Shown here: positions 8,069 to 15,826 of the stretch, piece by piece
Layout of the letters: every line of letters begins with the position of its first letter
Numbering within the stretch: the stretch's first letter is position 1
Source: JAZKHT01 sp040385245
GTDB lineage: Bacteria > Pseudomonadota > Alphaproteobacteria > Rhodobacterales > Rhodobacteraceae
Assembly: GCA_040385245.1 (NCBI GenBank)
Contig: JAZKHT010000007.1
Location: 186,001-250,000, forward strand
Length of the DNA: 64,000 nt
Direction of reading: 5' to 3'
Notes under the pieces: generated by a model
What the model saw: only the letters and a program-made list of their open reading frames with translations
Databases searched by the model: none
Told to the model about the DNA's origin: nothing
Program-made: the position numbers and the translations under genes

Positions 8069-9646
8069 TCAATACCCCAAGGCGCAACCATCCTTGCGCG
8101 GGTCGGATGCCCCGATCAGGATGCCGCTGTCGTCCAGCAAGATTGCCTGTGCCCCGCCGATCGGCTCGTCCGGGATCGTCAGGATGTGGCCCATTTCGGC
8201 CAACTTTGCCCGCACCTCGGGCGCATAACCACGCTCGATCTTCAAACCATCAGCGGCGGCAAAGCACCGCGGCGCATCGGCGCAGGTCTGCGGGTCCATC
8301 CCGAAATCGGTCATGTTGGACACAAAACGCGCGTGGCCGCAGGGCTGATAGGCCCCTCCCATCACGCCAAAGGGCATGATCACCTTGCCGTTCTTGCGCA
8401 ACATGCCCGGAATGATCGTGTGCATCGGACGCTTGCCGCCTGCCGCTTCGTTCGGGTGGCCTTCCGTCAGGCTGAACCCGGCACCCCGGTTCTGAAAGTT
8501 GATGCCGAATTTCGTCGACGCCAACCCGGAACCAAAGCCCCAGAACACCGAGTAGATCAGCGATACCGCCATGCGGTCGCGGTCCACGACCGTGATGTAG
8601 ATCGTGTCCTTGTGCACAGCCTCGGCCAGCGGCGCGGCGCTGGCCATCGCGCGATTGGGGTCAATCAGGGCGGCCAGCTTTGCCGCTGTTTCGGGCGACA
8701 GCATGTGATCCAGCCGCGTGACATGCGCAGCATCGGCAAGGAACCGGTTGCGCGCGTCATAGGCAAGCTTAGTCGCCTCGGCCTCGATATGGGCGCGCTC
8801 TGCGCCGAACGGGTCCATCGCCTTGATGTCGAAATGCGACAGGATGTTCAGCAGAAGAATCGCCGTCGCACCTTGGCCGTTTGGCGGATGTTCGACCAGT
8901 TCGATGCCCTGATAGGGGCCGCTGACCGGTTCGGTATAGTCGCAGGTGACGTCCGCGAAATCCTGCATCGTGTGCGTGCCGCCCAAAGCGCGCAAGGATG
9001 CAACCATGTCTTCGGCAACCTCACCCTGATAGAATCCGGCGCGCCCTTCGCGGGCAATGCGGCGCAGAACTTCGGCCTGACCGGGGGCGCGAAACACTTG
9101 CCCGGCCTTTGGAACGCGGCCTTGCAGCAGATAGAAATCGCGCGCGGCGCCTTGCAGGGTACCCTCATCTTCGGCCCAGTCCCAGGCGACGCGGGGGGCG
9201 ACCGGAACGCCTTCGTCGGCATAGCGGATCGCGGGGGCCAGCACCGCAGGAAGGCCCATCTTGCCCCAGTCGGCGGACAGGCGGCAAAAGGCGTCAATCG
9301 CGCCGGGCAGGGTCACGGCGTCAATGCCGTGGATCGGCATCGCCGTCAGCCCCCGGTCGCGCAGCGATTGCGCGGACAGTCCGGCAGGCGCGCGCCCTGA
9401 CCCGTTCAGCGCGACGATGCGGTCTTCGCCCGCCGGTTTCAGCAAGACAAAACAATCGCCGCCGATCCCGGTCATCTGCGGTTCGCAAATGCCCAACAGC
9501 ACCGCCCCGGCAAGCGCCGCGTCAACGGCATTGCCGCCCGATTGCAGGATGTCGATTGCCACCTTTGCGGCAAGCGGATGGGATGTGGCGCACATGCCGT
9601 TGGCGGCATAGGTGGCCGACCGGCCCGGCAGGTGGAAATCGCGCAT
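8069..9646 (-). CDS. Gamma-glutamyltransferase family protein
   Basis: 525 residues, an Ntn-hydrolase of the GGT family. The N-terminal half has ATSHPLAAKVAIDILQSGGNAVDAA. The processing site and catalytic Thr lie in KDTIYITVVDRDRMAVSLI around residue 346, where autocleavage would give large and small subunits. GGGAY-like substrate loops (MPFGVMGGAYQPCGH) follow. No obvious signal peptide is seen, so it may be cytoplasmic or of the oxamate-amidohydrolase/GGT-like subgroup rather than classical periplasmic glutathione hydrolase. It is the first gene of the minus-strand run that ends at 4629. Confidence 0.88.
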   Translation of the reverse strand: MRDFHLPGRSATYAANGMCATSHPLAAKVAIDILQSGGNAVDAALAGAVLLGICEPQMTGIGGDCFVLLKPAGEDRIVALNGSGRAPAGLSAQSLRDRGLTAMPIHGIDAVTLPGAIDAFCRLSADWGKMGLPAVLAPAIRYADEGVPVAPRVAWDWAEDEGTLQGAARDFYLLQGRVPKAGQVFRAPGQAEVLRRIAREGRAGFYQGEVAEDMVASLRALGGTHTMQDFADVTCDYTEPVSGPYQGIELVEHPPNGQGATAILLLNILSHFDIKAMDPFGAERAHIEAEATKLAYDARNRFLADAAHVTRLDHMLSPETAAKLAALIDPNRAMASAAPLAEAVHKDTIYITVVDRDRMAVSLIYSVFWGFGSGLASTKFGINFQNRGAGFSLTEGHPNEAAGGKRPMHTIIPGMLRKNGKVIMPFGVMGGAYQPCGHARFVSNMTDFGMDPQTCADAPRCFAAADGLKIERGYAPEVRAKLAEMGHILTIPDEPIGGAQAILLDDSGILIGASDPRKDGCALGY

Positions 9647-9857
9647 CGGATTCTCCTTGATTGCAAGAAGAACCTAGGCGGGGACGCGGGCATTTCCAAC
9701 CCGATAAGAACCTCGGCGCCACGAGCTGGGTGGGGGCTTTCGCCCGCAGCGCCGAGTGAAGCTTTGTGCAGCTACGGAGCCAGCATCAGGCGAGTCTCGG
9801 GCGTATTCAGGGGCAAACAACGTCCTTTCTGCGTCAGTCCTCACGGCGGGGAAACAG

Positions 9858-10316
9858 TCAGGGACAAGACGGCTGATTGTTTACGCCGATGCAAAAGGTA
9901 AGTTCGTTGCGCGCGCCGATCCGGCGATAGCAAAGGTCCTGCGACAGGCTGCGAATCAAGTGCCAGCCAAACCCGCCGTCAGGCAGATCGGCGGCGTCTA
10001 AGTCGGGAAGTGTTCCAGCAGGCAAGGTTTCCCCTGGCATCGGGCGCCCATGATCGACCACCCGACAGGCAAGCAAAGGGCCGGATTGGCGCACTGTCAC
10101 CTCGATCTGACCGCCATCGGAACCATAGGCGTGTTCGACGATGTTGTTCAGAACCTCGGCCAGAACCAGTTCGGCCATGGCTTGCCATTCCTGCGGCAGG
10201 GCACGCATCGGCCCGGTTTCGCGCAGATCGCCCAGCGCCGTCTGAACCGCAACAGGGTCTGCCCGGATCAGGTGACGGATACCCTGATCAACGTGCGCTG
10301 TGCAGGCCATCGGCAA
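9858..10316 (-). CDS. RsbW-type anti-sigma serine kinase (HATPase_c_2)
   Basis: About 152 residues with a GHKL ATP-binding fold: N-box AEVLNNIVEHAYG, G1-like VVDHG, and GGFGWHLIRSLSQ near the C-terminus. Single-domain proteins like this act in partner-switching modules, where the kinase binds a sigma factor or effector and is released by an unphosphorylated STAS protein. Its start overlaps the 3' end of the STAS gene by about 28 bases, a strong sign of a cognate pair. No sigma factor gene is adjacent, so the released partner is unknown. ATG 10310 is an alternative start. Confidence 0.83.
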   Translation of the reverse strand: MPMACTAHVDQGIRHLIRADPVAVQTALGDLRETGPMRALPQEWQAMAELVLAEVLNNIVEHAYGSDGGQIEVTVRQSGPLLACRVVDHGRPMPGETLPAGTLPDLDAADLPDGGFGWHLIRSLSQDLCYRRIGARNELTFCIGVNNQPSCP

Positions 10317-10623
10317 GCCGCGTGTGGATTGTGAAGACCGAATCCATGCGCGTCAGGCGGAATACCTTTTCCACCGTCGGGGTCAGCGCCGCCAATTCGA
10401 GCTTTCGATCCGGGCCCAGAAGTTTCATTACCGCCACCACGGCCCCAAGGCCACTGCTGTCCAGAAACGCAACTCGCGACATATCAAGCACAACCCGTTG
10501 TGTCGGGGCCTGCACGATATCGCGCATCTTGTCCTTGAACTGAATAGCCCCGGCGGCATCAATCCTGGGTTCCATCGCGTGAACCACCAGAACGTCACCG
10601 TGCTGTTCGCTTGTCAGATCCAT
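10288..10623 (-). CDS. STAS-domain anti-sigma factor antagonist
   Basis: 111 residues, one STAS domain of the SpoIIAA/RsbV type. The phosphorylatable serine motif FLDSSGLGAVVA is intact, as is VVLDMSRVAF before it. It should bind the adjacent HATPase protein when unphosphorylated and be inactivated by phosphorylation. ATG 10623 (MDLTSEQ) is preferred; an upstream start at 10635 would add four residues. The gene sits about 60 bases downstream of hspQ on the same strand and could be part of a stress-related transcription unit. No PP2C phosphatase is visible nearby. Confidence 0.85.
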   Translation of the reverse strand: MDLTSEQHGDVLVVHAMEPRIDAAGAIQFKDKMRDIVQAPTQRVVLDMSRVAFLDSSGLGAVVAVMKLLGPDRKLELAALTPTVEKVFRLTRMDSVFTIHTRLADGLHSAR

Positions 10624-10684
10624 CCCCGCCTCCACTTTTGTGGGGACAGTCTAGGGGGAAGTGGTGAACAGTCGGTAACCGCCG

Positions 10685-11011
10685 TCAGTTCATCTGAAAA
10701 TGCAAAGGATATCGCCCGTCTTCAAAATCACCGAACAGATCGGGCAGGTCCGGGTGTGTCACAGGTTCGCCCGTGTCATCAGCGACAAGGTTCTGTTCGG
10801 ACACATAGGCGACGTAATAGCTTTGATCATTTTCGGCCAGCAGGTGATAGAACGGCTGATCCTTTGACGGGCGGCTTTCTTCGGGGATGGCGTCGTACCA
10901 TTCCTCGGTGTTGGAAAAGATTGCATCCACGTCAAACACCACACCGCGGAAGGGATGCTTCCGGTGCCGGACCACCTGACCAAGGTGGTATTTTGCGCGT
11001 GTGGTAAACAT
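10685..11011 (-). CDS. hspQ: Heat shock protein HspQ
   Basis: 108 residues, close to the 105 of E. coli HspQ. Recognisable segments are KYHLGQVVRHRKHPFRGVVFDVD, PFYHLLAEN and YVAYVSEQNLV. The family binds hemimethylated DNA in vitro and in E. coli acts as a specificity-enhancing factor and substrate of Lon protease. It is divergent from the AEC permease gene and upstream of the STAS gene. The start is the only ATG giving the conserved N-terminus. Confidence 0.88.
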   Translation of the reverse strand: MFTTRAKYHLGQVVRHRKHPFRGVVFDVDAIFSNTEEWYDAIPEESRPSKDQPFYHLLAENDQSYYVAYVSEQNLVADDTGEPVTHPDLPDLFGDFEDGRYPLHFQMN

Positions 11012-11095
11012 GCCGTTGCATCCCCCAGCATTGATAACTACTCCCTATGCCCGCCTCTTGTCCATCCGACAGGTGGTCCCAAAGGGAAACAGACT

Positions 11096-11977
11096 GTGAA
11101 CCTCATCCTTACAGTGATCGAAATTGTCGCGCCTGTGGGCATACTTGGGTTGATCGGTTTCTTGTGGGTCAAGCTGGGCCACGAGTACCGGTTGGAGTTC
11201 ATAACCCGGCTGTCGATGACCCTGTCGGTGCCTGCGCTGATCTTCACCGCGCTGATGAAATCAGACCTTGATCCGGCCGCGCTGACCACCGTTTCGCTGG
11301 CGGCGGTCGTCGCATATGGCGCGCTGACGGTGGTGTTCTGGGCCATTGTGCGTGGCATGGGAATGGAGCGGCGGACCTATCTGGCACCGCTGATCTTTGG
11401 CAACACCGGCAACGTCGGCCTGCCGCTGGCGCTGTTTGCGTTTGGACAGGCCGGTCTGGGATATGCGGTGGTCATTTTCGCCGTGATGATCTTGTGGAGC
11501 TTTACCTTTGGCGTCTGGCTGGTGGCGGGTGGCGGATCGCCGTGGCGCGTGGTGCGGGAACCGGCGATGCTGGCCACGGTGCTGGGGGCCGTGTTTCTGT
11601 GGCAGGGATGGCAGACACCGCTGTGGCTGACCCATTCGCTGGACCTGCTGGGACAGATCGCCATTCCGATGATGCTGATCACGCTGGGCGTCGCGGTGGC
11701 GCGGTTGTCGCATGGCCGCATGGGGCGCGCGGTCTGGATCAGCCTTGGGCGGGCCGTGGTCTGTCTGGCGGTGGCCATGGCCGTGGGCTGGGCCTTTGCG
11801 TTGGAGCCTGTGGCCTTTGCCGTTCTGATCCTTCAGGTCACCACACCCATCGCCGTCACGTCCTATATGCTGGCGGAAAAATATGGCGCCGACGCCGAGG
11901 CGGTGGCGGGTCTGGTCATCGCGTCCACGCTGCTGTCAGTGGTCACCTTGCCGCTTACTCTCGTTTTCCTGATCTGA
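11096..11977 (+). CDS. AEC-family permease (auxin efflux carrier type)
   Basis: 293 residues with about ten hydrophobic segments, as in AEC transporters. VNLILTVIEIVAPVGILGLIGF opens the protein and LIFGNTGNVGLPLALFAFG is the conserved first-half signature; VTTPIAVTSYMLAEKYG is the second. Bacterial members move small organic acids or amino-acid-like anions; the substrate is not predictable here. A GTG start at 11096 is chosen because AAAGGGA lies about 10 bases upstream; a longer frame to 10955 would run into hspQ and has no membrane-protein character. Confidence 0.83.
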   Translation: MNLILTVIEIVAPVGILGLIGFLWVKLGHEYRLEFITRLSMTLSVPALIFTALMKSDLDPAALTTVSLAAVVAYGALTVVFWAIVRGMGMERRTYLAPLIFGNTGNVGLPLALFAFGQAGLGYAVVIFAVMILWSFTFGVWLVAGGGSPWRVVREPAMLATVLGAVFLWQGWQTPLWLTHSLDLLGQIAIPMMLITLGVAVARLSHGRMGRAVWISLGRAVVCLAVAMAVGWAFALEPVAFAVLILQVTTPIAVTSYMLAEKYGADAEAVAGLVIASTLLSVVTLPLTLVFLI

Positions 11978-12052
11978 CCGGGACCATTCGCTTATTTCCA
12001 CCGGCAGGGTTTTCCCCTATCCTGTCCGCAAAACAATACCGTGCGAGGGGCA

Positions 12053-12637
12053 ATGAGCAGACTTCTCCGCGCGTCGATCCTGTTGCTGTTGTTGGCCTCC
12101 TGCGGGGGCGGCAGGTTTTCGGCGCCTCGTGAACTGGATAACGCCTGCGCCATTGTGCGTGAGCGTCCGCAATACTACCGCGCCATGAAGACGGCTGAAC
12201 GCAAGTGGGGCATCCCCATCAACGTGCAGATGGCAACAATCCATCAGGAATCGAAATTCATTGGCAACGCGCGCACACCGCACCGCTTTGCGCTGGGGAT
12301 CATCCCGATGGGGCGGCAATCGTCGGCCTATGGCTATAGCCAGGCGCTGGACGGAACGTGGGACGAATACGAAGACGACCAGCGCCGGGGTGGCGCACGG
12401 CGCGACCGCATCACCGACGCGACCGACTTCATGGGTTGGTACATGGATGAAAGCAGCAAAAAGCTGGGCATTTCCAAGTGGGACGCGCAAAGCCAGTATC
12501 TGGCCTATCACGAAGGCCGCACCGGCTTTGCCAACCAAAGCTTTTTGGGCAAGCCATGGTTGATGGACGTCGCCGCCAAGGTTGGCGCGCGGTCCGAGAT
12601 GTACCGCGCGCAACTGGCATCCTGCGGAAAGCTTTGA
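12053..12637 (+). CDS. SLT-domain lytic transglycosylase lipoprotein
   Basis: 194 residues. The N-terminus is a lipoprotein signal (ILLLLLASC) with the lipidated Cys in LASC. The SLT-like fold follows: the catalytic glutamate is in MATIHQESKF, followed by AYGYSQALDGTWDEY, which is the usual GYxQ segment, and YLAYHEGRTGF. It would cleave peptidoglycan glycan strands, forming anhydromuropeptides, at the outer-membrane inner leaflet. ATG 12053 follows GAGGGG. The stop is one base from the stop of the convergent lolA gene. Confidence 0.85.
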   Translation: MSRLLRASILLLLLASCGGGRFSAPRELDNACAIVRERPQYYRAMKTAERKWGIPINVQMATIHQESKFIGNARTPHRFALGIIPMGRQSSAYGYSQALDGTWDEYEDDQRRGGARRDRITDATDFMGWYMDESSKKLGISKWDAQSQYLAYHEGRTGFANQSFLGKPWLMDVAAKVGARSEMYRAQLASCGKL

Positions 12638-12638
12638 C

Positions 12639-13241
12639 CTAGCGGTTCCGCTTGTCCTGTTCGGTGGTGATGTTGAACAGCGATGGCGGCAGATCGCCGC
12701 CCTTGCGCATTTCGCCAAGGATCACTGTCGTCTGACTGCCCAGATCATCGGTGATGACCCACTGGCGCAATTCAACCGGGTTGGCGGTGAACACCAACTG
12801 GATCGTGCCGTATTCCGGGTGATCGGGGTCTTGCGCCAGAACGCGGGTGGCGTTTTCAACCTCGTCATGCCCGACAACCATCCGGGCGCGGGACAGATCG
12901 ACGCTTTCGCGCAGGATCAGGTTCAACGGCGTGCGGGACAGGGGGTATTGTTCCGGCGGCTGGTTGGATTTGGCGTCAAAGATCGCCACCTGACCGCCCC
13001 CCGCCATCACAAGGCTGTCATCCGGCGGTGCATATTCAAACCGCACCCGACCGGGCCGCTTGATGAACAACTTGCCAGTTGAAATGGACCCGTCGGCGTT
13101 CACTTGGGTGAAATCGCTTTCGGCCGTCGTCAGGCTGTTCAGATAAGCGGAGATTTCACCCAAAGGAATCTTCTCGGCCTGGGCCGGAAGGGTCAGGGCA
13201 ACAAAGACGAGCGGGGCCAGCAGGGCGCGAAGCATGTTCAT
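12639..13241 (-). CDS. lolA: LolA-like outer-membrane lipoprotein carrier protein
   Basis: About 200 residues with a cleavable signal peptide (LLAPLVFVALTLPAQAEK). The mature part matches LolA: ISAYLNSLTTAESDFTQVNADGS, GKLFIKRPGRVRFEY, and the C-terminal IQLVFTANPVELRQWVITDDLG. LolA shuttles lipoproteins across the periplasm from LolCDE to the outer membrane. Two in-frame ATGs (13241 and 13235) are both possible. It ends one base from the convergent transglycosylase lipoprotein gene. In many relatives lolA sits just after ftsK; here it does not, which is an inference from memory about synteny. Confidence 0.87.
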   Translation of the reverse strand: MNMLRALLAPLVFVALTLPAQAEKIPLGEISAYLNSLTTAESDFTQVNADGSISTGKLFIKRPGRVRFEYAPPDDSLVMAGGGQVAIFDAKSNQPPEQYPLSRTPLNLILRESVDLSRARMVVGHDEVENATRVLAQDPDHPEYGTIQLVFTANPVELRQWVITDDLGSQTTVILGEMRKGGDLPPSLFNITTEQDKRNR

Positions 13242-13328
13242 GTCGTCAATATAGCCACGCCACAGCGCGGTTGCATCCCCGTTGCTGCCCGGTCGCGATG
13301 TTGTGCCGATGGTGTGATGCCGCGTGAC

Positions 13329-15305
13329 TTACAGCGCCAGCGCCAGCTTGCGCCCTTCGTGAAAGGCGTAAGGGGCCTGACGGGGTGCCGCACAGTCACC
13401 GATCCGGTGGGTGGCCTTGCCGGGAAAGGTTTCGGGGAACGGATCAAAGGCGATGTTGGTGGTCGCCATGACCAGCGCAGAGGCGGCAAGCGTTTCTTCC
13501 TGCCCTGTCAGCAGGCTACGCACCGTGATGCCATTGCCGTGCCAGCGGGTGATGCTGTGTTCGGTCAGCATCCTTGCCCCCAGCCGCGCCAACCTTTGCC
13601 GCGCCGGGCCGTCTGCCGAAGTGCGGGCGATTTCCTTGCCGACAAAGGCATCGGGCGTCACAAGGATCACCTGCTTGCCCTGTTCGGCCAGCGCCCATGC
13701 GGTGCCGACGCCGCGCCAGTTGCCACCTTCGTCATAGACCACGACCGTGTCGCCCAGACGCGCCTCGCGCCGCATCACGTCTTCGGGTGACCAGACACCG
13801 CCTGCATCCATCCCCGGCAGGCGCGGGGCGGATGGCAACCACCGCTGCCGGGCATCCGGGTCGGGCAATGATCCGGTGGCGATGATGACCGTATCGGCGG
13901 TGTGGGCGGCGATGTCATCGGCATCAAGATAGGTGTTCAGGCGCAAGGTCACGCCCAGCCGGTCGAACTGCCGTTCATACCAGTCCAGCAGATCAAGGAT
14001 TTGCGCCCGCCGTGGTTGCATCCCGGCAAGGCGGAACTGGCCCCCGATGCGGGCCGATGCCTCTGCCACCTCGACCGTGTGACCGCGCTCGGCGGCGGCA
14101 CGGGCTGCTTCCAACCCTGCGGGGCCAGCGCCCACGACAAGCACCGATTTTGCAACATTCGCCAGGGTGAAGCGGTCGCCACCCCATTCGAATTCGCGCC
14201 CCGCTGACGGGTTTATCAGGCAGGAAATCCAGTAATCCCGCGACCGTCGCCCCCAGCACATCTGGTTGCAGGAAATACAGCCGCGCACGTCCTCGGCGCG
14301 CCCCAGGGCCGTCTTGTGTGCCAGATGCGGGTCAGCAATCTGGCCGCGCACGATTGACACCAGATCGGCCTGACCCGAGGACAGGACGCTTTCCGCATTC
14401 TCGGGCGTTCTGACATGCGCCTCGGATGTGATCTTCGCGTGTTTCACCGCGCTTTTCAGCACCGCCGTTACTGGCGCGGTCAGTTTCTCCCCGAACAGAA
14501 AGGTCGGCATCAGCCGTTCGAAATCCAGATATCCACCGTGGCCGCAGGTGACGTAATCGACATGACCCGTCGCATCATGCAAGGCAACGGTTTCGGCCAG
14601 CGCCTCGACCGACAGCAGAACGTCGTGGCTGTCGGACGTACTGACCGCCAACCCGATCACGAAGTCATCGCCACAGCGGCGGCGGATGCCTTCGATGATG
14701 GTACGCGAAAACCGGGTACGGTTTTCCAGACTGCCGCCCCACTGATCGTCGCGCGTGTTGCTCCACGGGGTCCAGAACTGATCCAGCAGCGAATGATAGG
14801 CGGCCCAGACCTCGACCCCCTGAAAGCCGGCGGCCTTGCATCGGACGGCGGCGGCAATATGCGCCTCGATCAGCTCCAGTATCTCGGTTTCTGTCATGCG
14901 GTGCGAGCCGTCGCTGTCGTGATAGCTGGCATGGCCCGACGGCGACCAGTGCGGCGCAAAGGACAGGTCGGAATCCCCGTGAGCGCCGATGTGATACAGT
15001 TGTTGCAGGATCACGGCACCTGCGTCCTTGACCGGTTCGGTGATCTTGCGGAAATGCGGGATCACATCATCCGTACCGTGCAGGAAGTTTCCGCGCGTCA
15101 GAACGCCGGTCCGATGCACCGGCATGGGTTCGGCCACGATCATCGCCGCCCCGCCCAAGGCGCGCTCTAACAGATAGCCGCCAAAGCGCGGGCCGGGCAG
15201 GCCGTTTTCAGCCATGTTGGCGGTGTGGGCACCAAAGACGATGCGGTTGCGCAAGGTATGGCCGCGCAAGTGCAGGGGAGAAAGCAGGTGGCGATGCTGG
15301 GTCAT
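13329..15305 (-). CDS. Fe-S flavin amine dehydrogenase/demethylase (OYE-like, TMADH family)
   Basis: 658 residues in three parts. Residues 1-340 form an Old-Yellow-Enzyme FMN barrel (NRIVFGAHTANMAENG, GFQGVEVWAAYHSLLDQF, NTRDDQWGGSLENRTRF). A Cys cluster CISCNQMCWG plus a further Cys 12 residues on would hold a [4Fe-4S] centre. The remainder is a Rossmann FAD/NAD module (VLVVGAGPAGLEAARAAAERG). This architecture is shared by trimethylamine/dimethylamine dehydrogenases, histamine dehydrogenase, N-methylproline demethylase and 2,4-dienoyl-CoA reductase. The exact amine substrate is not determined; a methylated amine releasing formaldehyde would fit the GFA remnant and aldehyde dehydrogenase just upstream. 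Confidence 0.82.
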   Translation of the reverse strand: MTQHRHLLSPLHLRGHTLRNRIVFGAHTANMAENGLPGPRFGGYLLERALGGAAMIVAEPMPVHRTGVLTRGNFLHGTDDVIPHFRKITEPVKDAGAVILQQLYHIGAHGDSDLSFAPHWSPSGHASYHDSDGSHRMTETEILELIEAHIAAAVRCKAAGFQGVEVWAAYHSLLDQFWTPWSNTRDDQWGGSLENRTRFSRTIIEGIRRRCGDDFVIGLAVSTSDSHDVLLSVEALAETVALHDATGHVDYVTCGHGGYLDFERLMPTFLFGEKLTAPVTAVLKSAVKHAKITSEAHVRTPENAESVLSSGQADLVSIVRGQIADPHLAHKTALGRAEDVRGCISCNQMCWGRRSRDYWISCLINPSAGREFEWGGDRFTLANVAKSVLVVGAGPAGLEAARAAAERGHTVEVAEASARIGGQFRLAGMQPRRAQILDLLDWYERQFDRLGVTLRLNTYLDADDIAAHTADTVIIATGSLPDPDARQRWLPSAPRLPGMDAGGVWSPEDVMRREARLGDTVVVYDEGGNWRGVGTAWALAEQGKQVILVTPDAFVGKEIARTSADGPARQRLARLGARMLTEHSITRWHGNGITVRSLLTGQEETLAASALVMATTNIAFDPFPETFPGKATHRIGDCAAPRQAPYAFHEGRKLALAL

Positions 15306-15393
15306 GCCGTCAGCCTAGACGTGGACACCCAATCAGGGTGAGCGGCAAGGGCGACACCTTTGGGTCAGGATGCGTCACGCAGGTTCTGGCCGG

Positions 15394-15804
15394 TCACTCG
15401 GACGTCTTTTGCGGGGCGGTGTCCGTGATGTCGTAATAATCAGACTTTGACGCGGTATGGATATGCAGGCCGATTGTCAGACCGGTGGGCCGGTCCATCG
15501 TACCCGCCGCGATGTTGATTCGCTGCGACGGTGTTTCACGCCAGAACAGGTTGCTGCCGCAGGTGGAGCAGAACCGCGCTCCACCTCGGGGGAGGACCTG
15601 AACCATCGCAGACCACCGTTGTCCGCGATGGTCAGCGCGTCGGGGTGGCAGGCGGTAAAAGCGGCGTGATGGCCGCTGCTGCGCGCGATGGCAGGCGGTG
15701 ATCGGGTCAAGCGGGCCGTCGACGCTGTAGCTGACAGCACCGCACAGGCATCGGCCTTTGGCTTTGTCTGGCACGTGCTGTGTCCCCCACACCCCGGTCA
15801 ACAA
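15394..15804 (-). pseudogene. Decayed GFA-family gene with two compensating frameshifts
   Basis: The ends read as a normal GFA domain: KGRCLCGAVSYSVDGPLDPITACH at the start and FCSTCGSNLFWRETPSQRINIAAGTMDRPTG at the end. The middle of the same frame is nonsense, while another frame between about 15585 and 15700 reads the missing family sequence (SGHHAAFTACHPDALTIADNG, then GLRWFRSSPEVERG). The simplest reading is a deletion of about 11 bases in the CHCxQCRK zinc motif near 15695 and a one-base loss near 15580, together restoring frame. The central zinc Cys pair is lost. Sequencing error could explain the one-base loss but not easily the larger one. Confidence 0.75.
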
Positions 15805-15826
15805 CCGGGGCAGGGTACGGTTCCTA

